Source: Desulfuromonas sp. TF
GTDB taxonomy: Bacteria > Desulfobacterota > Desulfuromonadia > Desulfuromonadales > ATBO01
Reading direction: 5' to 3'
Length of the DNA: 36,521 nucleotides
NCBI RefSeq assembly: GCF_000472285.1
Contig: NZ_KI421413.1
Coordinates: 345,852-382,372, forward strand
How positions within the stretch are numbered: position 1 is the stretch's first letter; every line of letters starts with the position of its first letter. Below, one piece after another: positions 1-6,855 of this stretch. Under the pieces are notes generated by a model. The model did not search any database, was not told the origin of the DNA, and saw only the letters and a list, made by a program, of their open reading frames with translations. The position numbers were made by a program, and so were the translations under genes.

Positions 1-1
1 A

Positions 2-571
2 ATCTCCGCCTCGGTGGTCATGAGTCTTCTGTACGGCTACATCCACGCGGTGGTGGAATCGGTCTGTTCTCCCCTCGCCGTCGCAGAGCGGGTGAACAGG
101 TTTCTCAAGTCATTCACCGCCCGCTCTGAAGTCTACGACCACCTTTTCTCCGCCACCCTCTTTTTCGGCATCATCGAGCCTAAAAGCCTGGAAATGCACT
201 ACTTCAATGCCGGCCATCCGGCGCCTCTGGTGCGCCGGGACCGCCGCCTCATCCCCTTGGAGGCCACCGCACCGCCGGTCGGGTTCTTCAATATCCCGGA
301 AGGCGCCATCAAGTCTTACCGGTTCCGAAAAGGCGACCGCTGGCTCCTCTATACCGACGGGATTACGGAAACCGCAAACGTGGGGGGCTCGCTGTTCGGA
401 AGAGAACGGGTGGAGAAACTCCTGCTGAGCCATGAAGGCGATCATGTGGAGTTTCTCGATCTGCTCCTCGGAGCGATCCGGGAATTCGACGCCGGCCATT
501 CGCCCCGGGACGACTGCACGGCCATTGCCATCGACTTCCACCGGGGTTCCAAGGGAGAAGAGGATGGTTAA
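2..571 (+). CDS. SpoIIE/RsbU-type PP2C protein phosphatase, C-terminal part
   Basis: The reading frame is open from the window edge, so the N-terminus (probably a sensor or receiver part) is missing. About 189 residues remain. They carry the hallmarks of a SpoIIE-type serine/threonine phosphatase: the stretch NAGHPAPLV, the LLYTDGITE motif, and a C-terminal DDCTAIAIDF segment whose aspartates bind metal in this family. Such enzymes usually dephosphorylate an anti-sigma-factor antagonist in partner-switching systems, often as the output domain of a response regulator. No antagonist or anti-sigma gene is visible next to it, so the target is unknown. The stop overlaps the ATG of the decayed GH15 gene that follows. 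Family assignment is firm; the role in this organism is inferred. Confidence 0.85.
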   Translation: MSASVVMSLLYGYIHAVVESVCSPLAVAERVNRFLKSFTARSEVYDHLFSATLFFGIIEPKSLEMHYFNAGHPAPLVRRDRRLIPLEATAPPVGFFNIPEGAIKSYRFRKGDRWLLYTDGITETANVGGSLFGRERVEKLLLSHEGDHVEFLDLLLGAIREFDAGHSPRDDCTAIAIDFHRGSKGEEDG

Positions 572-897
572 AGGGATAGGCGACTAAGGCATCATCGGCA
601 ACTCCCGGACTGCTGGGGCTAGGGTGCGCTTTACCGCCTTTATCGGTGCGCTGAAGTCACCGATGGCGAGACGGAAATCGTTCCGCACTTCACTCCGCGC
701 TTCGATTACGCCGGGGCCGAGGACCGTCTGGAGATCTCCGGAGAATCGGTCCTGGCGTGGGGGGGGCGAGCAGAGACCCGGTGACGGGCGATCTGGAGGT
801 GACCGACGCCGAGGGGAACCACGTCCCCCACACCTACTGCTTCGTCTGGAAGGAGACCCACCCGGAAACGGAGCAGTTCGGCGGTATCGACAACTAA
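564..897 (+). pseudogene. Decayed GH15 glucoamylase-like gene
   Basis: An ATG at 564 after an AAGGGAGAAGAGG ribosome site reads MVKGIGD, then an in-frame TAA at 585, then GIIGNSRTAG. With Tyr in place of the stop this is the GDYGIIGNSRTAAL opening typical of GH15 glucoamylase/trehalase-like proteins. About 40 bases on, another frame reads LYRLYRCAEVTDGETEI, followed by PHFTPRFDYAG and LEISGESVLAWGG, resembling the later beta-sandwich part of the GH15 N-domain. So the gene has a stop, an internal deletion and frame changes. A run of eight Gs near 759-766 marks a further frame break. The last part (LEVTDAEGNHVPHTYCF to the TAA at 895) does not look like GH15 and is unidentified. The remnant cannot make an active enzyme. 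Confidence 0.7.
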
Positions 898-922
898 ACT
901 CAAACGGAAGGAAGAAAAACCG

Positions 923-1882
923 ATGGTAGCAGTCTTCAAGGAATGTCTACAGGAAATCGATCCCGGATTCACTTGCTTCGAGAAACTGCAGACGCTGCAG
1001 GTCAACCTCGGCGACCAGTGCAACATGCGCTGCGCCCATTGCCATATCGACGCCTCCCCGGCAGGAAGGAAGGTCATGGGGCGGCCGGTCATCGACAAGA
1101 TCGCCGAAGCTCTGGAGCGCATGCCGGGGACCATTCTGGATATCACCGGCGGCTGTCCCGAGATGAATCCCGATTTCCGTCGTCTGGTCGAGTCGACAGC
1201 CTCCCATTTCCCCCGCCGGATCGTACGCAGCAATCTCACAATCCTGACCGAATCCGGCTTCGAATGGCTTCCGGAATTCTTCCGGGAGCAGCGCCTGGTG
1301 GTCACCGCATCCCTTCCCTGCTACCTGGAGGAGAACGTGGACCGGCAGAGAGGTAAGGGAACCCATGCCCGCAGCCTCGCCGCACTGCGCCGGCTGAACG
1401 ACCTCGGCTACGGTGGCGGACTGGAGCTGAACCTCGTCTATAACCCCGGAGGCGACTTCGTCCCCGGCTCGCAGCAGGAGCTTGAGGAGGCGTACCGGAA
1501 GGAACTGTTGGAGAAGTACGGAATCCGCTTCAACCACCTCTTCACCATCACCAACGCCCCCATCGGGCGCTTCCGTGAGTACCTGGAGTCCAGGGGGATT
1601 TACGAGCGCTACCTGAACCTGCTGGCGACCCGTTTCAACCCGGAGGCGGCCCGGAACATCATGTGCCGTACCCTGATCAGCGTCGACTGGAAGGGATTTC
1701 TGTACAATTGCGACTTCAACCAGGCGATCGGATTGCCGATCACCGGTGGAGATGGGGAGATCTTGAAGATCGAGGACCTGGAATCGGCGGCAAGGAGCGG
1801 CAAGGAACTCGTGCTTTCCGAGCACTGCTACTGCTGCACCGCCGGGGAGGGATCGAGTTGCACAGGGGCGCTGGTGGCGTGA
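923..1882 (+). CDS. ArsS-like radical SAM protein with Cys-rich C-terminal domain
   Basis: This is a 319-residue radical SAM enzyme. Residues 33-40 read CNMRCAHC, the CxxxCxxC motif that binds the SAM-cleaving [4Fe-4S] cluster. The C-terminal third has further cysteines (CRTL, YNCDF, HCYCCTAGEGSSC), typical of the DUF3641 region that probably holds auxiliary clusters. This architecture matches the family named ArsS (radical SAM/Cys-rich, TIGR04167), linked to arsenosugar biosynthesis together with the arsenite methyltransferase ArsM. No arsM or ars regulator is seen nearby, so an arsenic role is not supported by context, and many members of the family are uncharacterised. The start has a good GGAAGGA ribosome site 11 bases upstream. 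Full length for the family. Confidence 0.8.
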   Translation: MVAVFKECLQEIDPGFTCFEKLQTLQVNLGDQCNMRCAHCHIDASPAGRKVMGRPVIDKIAEALERMPGTILDITGGCPEMNPDFRRLVESTASHFPRRIVRSNLTILTESGFEWLPEFFREQRLVVTASLPCYLEENVDRQRGKGTHARSLAALRRLNDLGYGGGLELNLVYNPGGDFVPGSQQELEEAYRKELLEKYGIRFNHLFTITNAPIGRFREYLESRGIYERYLNLLATRFNPEAARNIMCRTLISVDWKGFLYNCDFNQAIGLPITGGDGEILKIEDLESAARSGKELVLSEHCYCCTAGEGSSCTGALVA

Positions 1883-2007
1883 TCGGTTTGATTCACTCCG
1901 ACATACATCGTTGTAAACCAGATTACATTCCGGCCAGGGCCAGACTCCTAGAATTAATACAGAAAGAAACAACCAACAAAAGGAGTTTGGCCGCATGCCT
2001 TTTGTGA

Positions 2008-2148
2008 CAGGCGGCCCTTGATTGGCCAGGGAAATTTTTCGCCACCAAGCTCGTGCAGCGTCCCTACTTCCGGAGTGATGAAGAGAACAGTGACATTAAG
2101 GAACACAACCCGAGCGATGCCTGCATGACCTGTCATGCGTTCAAGTAG
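2008..2148 (+). pseudogene. C-terminal fragment of a c-type cytochrome
   Basis: The frame reads LDWPGKFFATKLVQRPYF and continues to NPSDACMTCHAFK and a TAG at 2146. CMTCH is a CxxCH haem c attachment site. There is no start codon in this frame. An ATG at 1995 with a good AAAGGAG site opens a different frame that stops after eight codons (MPFVTGGP), so the fragment is probably the frameshifted tail of a former cytochrome gene. The family is not identifiable. A chance CxxCH in a non-coding stretch cannot be excluded, but the frame composition is protein-like. Confidence 0.45.
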
Positions 2149-2220
2149 GAGTTCTCATCAGAGCCTCGCTCCAGAACAGATTCGATCGATCCTGAATGTC
2201 GTGACATTTCGGACACGTAA

Positions 2221-2260
2221 AAAGGGCCATTCTAATCCCCTCGGATCTGAATGGTCCTTT
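2221..2260 (+). terminator. Hairpin terminator candidate
   Basis: AAAGGGCCATTC (2221-2232) pairs with GAATGGTCCTTT (2249-2260) with one G-T pair. The 3' arm ends in a T-rich stretch (TTTCTCTTTG). It would end transcripts coming from the cytochrome remnant on the plus strand. Confidence 0.5.
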
Positions 2261-2494
2261 CTCTTTGTCCAGGAAACTTGAGAGTTTGCTTGAGGGGTAT
2301 TGAAGAATGAGGGAAAGAACGAGGGCGACCGAACTGCAGTCGTCACTACTGCCCGGGCGCCCCTTTTGCTCTGCCAAAAACCAGACCCTCCCCCAGCCCT
2401 TGGCGTGGTGAATTTACCATGCAATATGACCAACCAACAAGCAATAATGGGTTCCTCCTCTAGAAAAGCATTGGGGGAGGAGGCAGCGCCCATT

Positions 2495-2523
2495 TTGACT
2501 TAAACTGCAAACTATTTTAAAAT
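2495..2523 (+). promoter_or_regulatory. Sigma70-like promoter in a gene-free stretch
   Basis: TTGACT (2495-2500), a 17-base spacer and TAAAAT (2518-2523) make a near-consensus promoter. Transcription would start near 2530, only about 10 bases before a strong terminator hairpin. No reading frame with a ribosome site follows, so it may drive a very short RNA or be a relic. Confidence 0.4.
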
Positions 2524-2525
2524 AA

Positions 2526-2539
2526 GGTAAATATTTACC
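2526..2539. promoter_or_regulatory. 14-bp perfect palindrome at the predicted start site
   Basis: GGTAAATATTTACC is a perfect palindrome immediately downstream of the -10 box at 2518-2523 and abutting the terminator at 2540. Its position fits an operator, but no regulator can be named. Confidence 0.35.
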
Positions 2540-2565
2540 AGGAAGCTGGACGCAGCTTCCTTTTT
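2540..2565 (+). terminator. Strong intrinsic terminator
   Basis: AGGAAGCTG (2540-2548), a GACG loop and CAGCTTCCT (2553-2561) form a perfect 9-bp stem followed by TTTTT (2561-2565). This is a textbook rho-independent terminator, although no intact gene lies upstream. Confidence 0.7.
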
Positions 2566-2605
2566 GCCCTGGGGACCTACCCTCCTGATCTTCAGGGCTT
2601 TTTTT
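2566..2605 (+). terminator. Second tandem terminator
   Basis: GCCCTG (2566-2571) pairs with CAGGGC (2593-2598), and seven Ts follow (2599-2605). It directly follows the terminator at 2540, so the two form a tandem pair. Confidence 0.55.
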
Positions 2606-3057
2606 ATCTAGCCGTTGACAAAATGCCCCCCATTGACCCGGTATGGGACGGTCTTCTTGCTTTAAACAAGGGCCGCCCTTAGAAAAGGACAAGAGTCATA
2701 ATTTGCTAACGAGTTGCTTCATGCGTTCCTTTAACCATTCCCTGTTATCGGGGATTTCAGGAAAGAGGCGGAATGCCTGCTCCTTGGATACAAATACTAT
2801 GCAGGACAATATTTCGGGGAAAATCCACCCTTTCCCGCCTTATGACTCCGGACACCACCTTTTCGAAATCGGACTCGGTACATCAGAAACGGCCGCCGGC
2901 AAAGACGACCGATCGGGTTTTATAAGTTCTGGTGTTCCATGATTTCATCCATGATCTGACTTTGGCGAAAGACGAACGGGGCCGATGCCAGGGAGACGAT
3001 TACGATAAATACGGCTTTAATTTCAAACGCCTCCGATTGTTCGAACGGGGTAATCCC

Positions 3058-3092
3058 TGCCGTGGCGGGAATCGCAGCTTCCCGCCACGGCA
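3058..3092 (-). terminator. 14-bp perfect hairpin after the AhpD-like gene
   Basis: TGCCGTGGCGGGAA (3058-3071) and its exact complement (3079-3092) flank a 7-base loop, 12 bases past the stop of the minus-strand AhpD-like gene. The stem is very stable but has no T-tract on either side. It may stabilise the mRNA end or act with Rho. Confidence 0.55.
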
Positions 3093-3104
3093 TCATCCGG
3101 CGGA

Positions 3105-3662
3105 TCAGCCTGCCTTGGGCACCCTTTGCGCTCCGGCAAAGGCTTTGTCCAGAGGCGTATCGACCAGGTTGTTGGTGTAGTTTGACAGGGTCTTGAGGGT
3201 CACGCCCAGCACGACTTCCAGCACTTGCGAACGGCTGAACCCGGCATCGAGAAACGTCCGGACTTCCTGCTCGGAGGCCCAGCCCCGCTTTTCGACCAGC
3301 GTCTCAGTGAACCGACGCAGGGCTTCCAGGCGCGGATCGGGAATGGGGCGCTCTTCACCCAGGGCCTCGATCACCTCTTCGGGCACCTTTTGCATTCTGG
3401 CGATGGTCGAGTGCGCCGCGACGCAGTAATCGCATCCGTTCCTGATGCTGGCCGCAATCAGGACCGTTTCGCGCTCCGCCGCGGTCAACGAAGATTTTGC
3501 CAGCAGATCGGAGACCGAAATATAGGCCTCAAGGGCAGCCGGCGCCTCGGCCAGCACTCCGAGCAGATTGGGGATAAAACCGTTTTTGCGCTTGGCACCC
3601 TCCAGGAGCGGTCGGGAAGCTTCGGGTGCGGTTTCCATGGTATGAACGGTAAGATGTCTCAT
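3105..3662 (-). CDS. AhpD-like / carboxymuconolactone decarboxylase family protein
   Basis: A 185-residue protein with the AhpD/CMD core. The segment RNGCDYCVAAHS gives the CxxC pair (Cys77, Cys80) and His84, preceded by the conserved ERE acid region. In AhpD and peroxidase-related members, this CxxC-xxx-His set reduces peroxides or peroxiredoxins. Two ATGs are possible; the second (3662, MRHLTV) is preferred because AAAGGAG lies 8 bases upstream of it but only 2 bases before the first (3668). It follows the OYE gene by 18 bases on the same strand, so the two are almost certainly co-transcribed under the TetR-type operator at 4885. The context suggests defence against electrophiles or peroxides. 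The substrate is unknown. Confidence 0.85.
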   Translation of the reverse strand: MRHLTVHTMETAPEASRPLLEGAKRKNGFIPNLLGVLAEAPAALEAYISVSDLLAKSSLTAAERETVLIAASIRNGCDYCVAAHSTIARMQKVPEEVIEALGEERPIPDPRLEALRRFTETLVEKRGWASEQEVRTFLDAGFSRSQVLEVVLGVTLKTLSNYTNNLVDTPLDKAFAGAQRVPKAG

Positions 3663-3680
3663 GTTCATGACTCCTTTGTG

Positions 3681-4802
3681 TCAGGCGCCGAGGGGCGCCG
3701 GTTGGGGGGCGAGAAACGGGTAGTCGATATAACCCCGCTCGTCGCCGCCGTAGAAAGTCGAGGGGTCGGGAACGTTCAGTTCAGCGTTTTCGGCGAAACG
3801 CTCCGACAGGTCCGGATTGGCGATATAGAGGTTGCCGAAGGAGACCAAGTCGGCTGAGGCATCAGCCAGGGACTGACCTGCCCGGGCGCGGTCGTAGCCG
3901 CCGTTGGCGATGTAGGTTCCGGAAAAGGCCCTGCGCAGGGCCATCCGGTCGTAAGTTTGTCGCGTCTGGAAACCTCCGAAGTCATTTTCCACCACATGGA
4001 GGAAGGCCAGGCTGAACCGGTTGAGTCGGTCAGCCGCATATCCGAAGGTGGCGTCGGGATCGGAATCGATCAGACTGTTGAAACTGTTTATGGGCGAAAA
4101 GCGCACGCCGACCCGGTCGGCGCCCCAGACCTCGGTCACGGCTTCGGTCACCTCAAGCAGCAGGCGCACCCGGTTCTCCAGCGAACCGCCATAAGCGTCG
4201 GTGCGCCGATTGGTGCTGTCGCGGAGAAACTGGTCGAGCAGGTAGCCGTTGGCCGCATGGATTTCCACACCGTCGAATCCTGCTGCCAGGGCGTTTTTCG
4301 CTGCCTCCCGGAACTGGGCTACGATGCCCGGGATTTCCCGGAACTCCAGAGCCCTTGGGGTGACAAAAGGCTTCTTACCGTCATGGGTGATGGCCTCTCC
4401 CTCGGGTCTGATGGCCGAGGGTGCCACTGGAAGCATCCCGTTCGGTTGCAGTGAAGGGTGGGAGATGCGGCCAACATGCCAGAGCTGCAGGAATATGCGA
4501 CCGCCGCGATGGTGGACGGCATCTGTGATCTGCTTCCAACCCGCTACCTGTTCGAAACTGTGGATGCCGGGCGTACCGGGATAACCAACACCCTGGGGCG
4601 ACACCTGACTCCCCTCGGTGATGATCAGACCCGCCGAGGCCCGCTGGGCGTAATATTCGACGTTCATATCCCGGGGAATATTGCCGGATCCTGCCCGGTT
4701 GCGGGTCATGGGCGCCATCACGATGCGGTTTGGCAGCGCATGGCGGCCAACTTGTATGGGAGTGAATAGCTTGTTTTCGTTGACGCGTTGAATGTTTTTC
4801 AT
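3681..4802 (-). CDS. Old Yellow Enzyme family alkene reductase (NemA-like)
   Basis: A 373-residue FMN-dependent TIM-barrel oxidoreductase. It opens with LFTPIQVGRHALPNRIVMAP, has FLQLWHVGR, and carries the substrate-binding His-x-x-Asn pair in GVEIHAANGYLLDQFL, then DAYGGSLENR. Together these place it in the classical OYE/NemA group (xenobiotic or ene reductases using NAD(P)H) and not among the larger Fe-S 2,4-dienoyl-CoA reductase type. Length is normal for the group. The ATG has GGAGG about 10 bases upstream. In E. coli, nemA is controlled by the TetR-family NemR, and here a tetR gene lies immediately upstream with matching operators. Likely role: reduction of activated alkenes, quinones or nitro compounds in the cytoplasm. 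Confidence 0.92.
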   Translation of the reverse strand: MKNIQRVNENKLFTPIQVGRHALPNRIVMAPMTRNRAGSGNIPRDMNVEYYAQRASAGLIITEGSQVSPQGVGYPGTPGIHSFEQVAGWKQITDAVHHRGGRIFLQLWHVGRISHPSLQPNGMLPVAPSAIRPEGEAITHDGKKPFVTPRALEFREIPGIVAQFREAAKNALAAGFDGVEIHAANGYLLDQFLRDSTNRRTDAYGGSLENRVRLLLEVTEAVTEVWGADRVGVRFSPINSFNSLIDSDPDATFGYAADRLNRFSLAFLHVVENDFGGFQTRQTYDRMALRRAFSGTYIANGGYDRARAGQSLADASADLVSFGNLYIANPDLSERFAENAELNVPDPSTFYGGDERGYIDYPFLAPQPAPLGA

Positions 4803-4884
4803 GGCGTTTTTCCTCCGATTTCGGGTTGTTTGGAGGGCCCGATCCTGTTCTCAGGCAGGTTGGGATTCCCATCCGAACATTTTG

Positions 4885-4900
4885 TAAGTCAACTGACTAA
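4885..4900. promoter_or_regulatory. TetR-type operator upstream of the OYE gene
   Basis: TAAGTCAACTGACTAA is a 16-bp near-palindrome with GTCA/TGAC half-sites and a 2-base centre. It lies 3 bases downstream of the predicted -10 box, where a bound repressor would block the OYE promoter. It matches the site at 5488-5503 at 13 of 16 positions. Confidence 0.65.
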
Positions 4901-4903
4901 ATA

Positions 4904-4933
4904 ATTAGATAAAAAAACTCATATACTTTTCAA
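4904..4933 (-). promoter_or_regulatory. Promoter of the OYE-AhpD unit
   Basis: On the minus strand TTGAAA (4933-4928), an 18-base spacer and TCTAAT (4909-4904) form a sigma70-like promoter. It overlaps the end of tetR and is followed at once by the operator at 4885-4900. Confidence 0.5.
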
Positions 4934-5476
4934 TGACCTTTTCAACACGGCAATCTGCCGATCTACAATATTGGGGTCATTAAAGGTACTGGCCAGTACG
5001 CTGATGCCCTGTACGGTGGCAATGAACTGCAGGGCATGCCCGGCCGCGTCTTCCTTGTCCAACAGCCGGTATTGTTCGGTCACCCACTCGACATGCATAT
5101 CGAGAAGTTGCCGTGCCTGATCGGCCAAGGGCCCCTCAGATTTGCACAGCTCCTGGGCCAGGCTGCCGAATGGGCAGCCGTGCAAGGCCACCGCCTCCCT
5201 GAGGTGTATCGGCATCTCCAGATAGGAGGCCAGACGCTCTCGTGGATCTGGATGGCTTTCCCATGCTTCGGCCATGGCGCGGAACTCATTGGCACGCTCG
5301 TTGATCACCGCGGCAGCAATATCCTCTTTGGTTTTAAAATAGTAATAGACATTGCCCAGCGGAACACCCGATTCCTGAGCGATATCCGCCAAGGTGGTCT
5401 GGCTGAACCCTTTGCAGTGGATCAGGTTTTTGGCTGCTTCCACCAGCCGCTCTCTTTTATCGCCTGCGCGCGCCAT
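4919..5476 (-). CDS. TetR/AcrR family repressor
   Basis: A 185-residue TetR-family regulator. The N-terminal helix-turn-helix includes TTLADIAQESGVPLG and the family signature NVYYYFKTKEDI. The ligand domain contains HGCPFGSLAQELC, with two cysteines in a region where NemR-like members have redox-active Cys; a sensing role for them is inference. The gene sits between the P460 genes and the OYE-AhpD pair, all on the minus strand. A strong promoter and a palindromic operator (5488-5503) lie directly upstream, and the same operator recurs before the OYE gene. It therefore probably represses itself and the OYE-AhpD unit, and is released by an electrophile or related ligand. Confidence 0.9.
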   Translation of the reverse strand: MARAGDKRERLVEAAKNLIHCKGFSQTTLADIAQESGVPLGNVYYYFKTKEDIAAAVINERANEFRAMAEAWESHPDPRERLASYLEMPIHLREAVALHGCPFGSLAQELCKSEGPLADQARQLLDMHVEWVTEQYRLLDKEDAAGHALQFIATVQGISVLASTFNDPNIVDRQIAVLKRSLKSI

Positions 5477-5487
5477 AAACCCCCCAT

Positions 5488-5503
5488 TAGGTCAGTTGAC
5501 TAA
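5488..5503. promoter_or_regulatory. TetR-type operator upstream of tetR
   Basis: TAGGTCAGTTGACTAA shares the GTCA-NN-TGACTAA core with the site at 4885. It lies between the tetR -10 box and its start codon, about 10 bases past the -10, which fits autorepression. Confidence 0.65.
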
Positions 5504-5513
5504 CTTAGTTATT

Positions 5514-5542
5514 AATATAGACGCCCCTTCCCCCGCTGTCAA
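5514..5542 (-). promoter_or_regulatory. tetR promoter
   Basis: On the minus strand TTGACA (5542-5537), a 17-base spacer and TATATT (5519-5514) give a nearly perfect sigma70 promoter. Confidence 0.75.
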
Positions 5543-5554
5543 GAGGGGAAGGGG
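5524..5554 (-). terminator. G/C-rich hairpin between P460 gene and tetR
   Basis: CCCCTTCCCC (5524-5533) pairs with GGGGAAGGGG (5545-5554), just past the stop of the minus-strand P460 gene. It has no T-tract. Its loop holds most of the tetR -35 box, so it could separate the P460 transcript from tetR. Confidence 0.4.
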
Positions 5555-5558
5555 ACAT

Positions 5559-6119
5559 TTACCGAAGAGGCGGATATCCGTAGATATACACCCAATCGTT
5601 CTGCTTCGCCGGAAGATGGCACGGGATACAATCGGTCTTGTAGTCCTTCGTGACGGTCGTGGTAGAGTCGTCCGCGTTGAAAAGAGCCCAGCCCCACCCG
5701 TCGCCCCAGAGCCTGTTGTCCGGAAAGCGCCCCTCGGTGTCCTTGATCATCACGAACCAGCCTTTGATCTCGGTACCCCAACTCACCTTCCCCGTGGTCA
5801 GTGGCGCAGTCTTGGTCTGGAGCAGTTCCTTGACCAGCACTGCCCCGTCCGGAAATTTCCCGGTTTTACGGTATGCCTCGATGGTGCCGGGCTGGGTATA
5901 GACGCCATGGAACTCGGCTGCGCCCTCCCCCTCCTCTTTGCTTGCGATCGACCACGTACCGAGAAAATCCCAATTTATCCGGTAATCGGTCGGCACCTTT
6001 ATGTTGCCTGCCCCGTCTACATACGGCGAGAAGGAACCCGAGCTGCCGCCATCGGTAGCGAAGGAACTGCCGGCAGCGACAACGAACATGAAAACAGCAA
6101 AAATCGCCAGCCTTTTCAT
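5559..6119 (-). CDS. Periplasmic cytochrome P460-family haem protein
   Basis: A 186-residue exported protein. Residues 1-21 form a signal peptide (MKRLAIFAVF, hydrophobic core, then SSFA). The C-terminus carries the haem c site CIPCH (Cys164, Cys167, His168) followed by NDWVYIYGYPPLR, the closing pattern of the cytochrome P460 family. HGVYTQPGTIEAYRKTGKFP and DGAVLVKELL are also family-like. Characterised P460s oxidise hydroxylamine or bind NO; many homologues in other bacteria have no known reaction. The second ATG (6119) is chosen because GGAGG touches the first ATG (6125) but is well spaced from this one. A related gene lies just upstream (6250-6855), with a terminator-like hairpin between the two. 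Confidence 0.85.
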   Translation of the reverse strand: MKRLAIFAVFMFVVAAGSSFATDGGSSGSFSPYVDGAGNIKVPTDYRINWDFLGTWSIASKEEGEGAAEFHGVYTQPGTIEAYRKTGKFPDGAVLVKELLQTKTAPLTTGKVSWGTEIKGWFVMIKDTEGRFPDNRLWGDGWGWALFNADDSTTTVTKDYKTDCIPCHLPAKQNDWVYIYGYPPLR

Positions 6120-6132
6120 CCCCATCCTCCGT

Positions 6133-6187
6133 AAAAATTCGGTGGCCGGACATAACCTTCGGCGTTTGTCTCGGCCACCCGTTTTTT
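6133..6187 (-). terminator. Hairpin with T-tract between the two P460 genes
   Basis: On the minus strand GGTGGCCG and CGGCCACC (arms at 6172-6179 and 6141-6148) form an 8-bp stem followed by GAATTTTT and then the next gene's GGAGG. Read on the plus strand the same stem is followed by TTTTTT (6182-6187), so it is bidirectional. It either ends the upstream P460 transcript or acts as an attenuator for the downstream one. Confidence 0.6.
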
Positions 6188-6249
6188 AGATACACCTCGG
6201 ACCTCTCAAAGGCAGGAGAGGAAGTGAGAATTCCAGGTGCTGTTATTGC

Positions 6250-6855
6250 TCACATTCCCGAAGACTTTTGGCTCGCCCGCAGCACAGGATAGTATTGGGT
6301 GAAGACCCAGTCTTGCGCGGCATTCCCCTGGTGGCAGGTGTTGCATGCCGAGGTGGGGGCGGCCATGACCTTTTCCTTGTGGGGCTTACCTTGACCGGTG
6401 GTAAAGGTGAAATAGGCCCAGTTGCCCGGCTCTTTGGGGAATCTCTTGGAGTCTTTAAAGGCAACCTCCAGCCCGATGTACTCACCCATGAAATAGCCGT
6501 TGCCGCTGGCGGCCTTTTTCGACCCAACGCTTATAAGTTCCTTGATCATGACCGTCCCGTCGCGGAATTCTCCGGTCTTTTTATAATGCTTCCAGCTCGC
6601 CGGGTCGATATAGACGCTGTGGAATTCGGGAAAGGCGGCCTTTCCGTCATTCATGTCGTTGGGGGTTAACGGCGTGCCGACTTGAATCCACTCCCGGAAG
6701 ACTTCCGCTTTCGGTTGCAGAAGTGCTCCCTCCTTGTCGAAGGTCAGCACCTCCTTCATTTCTCCTGCCATTGCAGACCTAGGCGAGAACGCCATCCCGA
6801 TCGCCAGGGCCAGGGTCAGAACCAAAATACGCCCAGTGAGGGTCGAGCTTTTCAT
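6250..6855 (-). CDS. Second periplasmic cytochrome P460-family haem protein
   Basis: A 201-residue protein homologous to the one at 5559-6119. A signal peptide ends near residue 30 (SPRSAMA before GEM). The haem c site is CNTCH (Cys171, Cys174, His175), followed by QDWVFTQYYPVLR, the typical P460 ending. The middle shares the motif pattern of its neighbour: EFHSVYID, KHYKKTGEFRDGTVMIKEL. It has about eight extra C-terminal residues. The ATG at 6855 is preferred over a start 42 bases upstream because AAAGGAGG lies just before it and the signal peptide begins there. The two genes probably arose by duplication and diverged. Possible roles are hydroxylamine or NO chemistry in the periplasm, but the sequence does not show which. 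Confidence 0.85.
   Translation of the reverse strand: MKSSTLTGRILVLTLALAIGMAFSPRSAMAGEMKEVLTFDKEGALLQPKAEVFREWIQVGTPLTPNDMNDGKAAFPEFHSVYIDPASWKHYKKTGEFRDGTVMIKELISVGSKKAASGNGYFMGEYIGLEVAFKDSKRFPKEPGNWAYFTFTTGQGKPHKEKVMAAPTSACNTCHQGNAAQDWVFTQYYPVLRASQKSSGM

Larger units (their letters stand above)
1883..3104. other. Gene-poor stretch with gene remnants and hairpins
   Basis: About 1.2 kb holds no intact gene that I recognise. It contains a CxxCH cytochrome fragment (2008-2148), three terminator-like hairpins, a consensus-like promoter (2495-2523) and a long hairpin at 3058-3092. A frame around 2755-2853 reads KEAECLLLGYKYYAGQYF before a stop; it looks protein-like but I cannot assign it. The pattern fits an area of gene decay. 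Confidence 0.6.

Noticed and set aside
2300-2503. 67-codon frame on the plus strand
   Set aside because: No motif, and no support from neighbours. It fits random open frames of this length.
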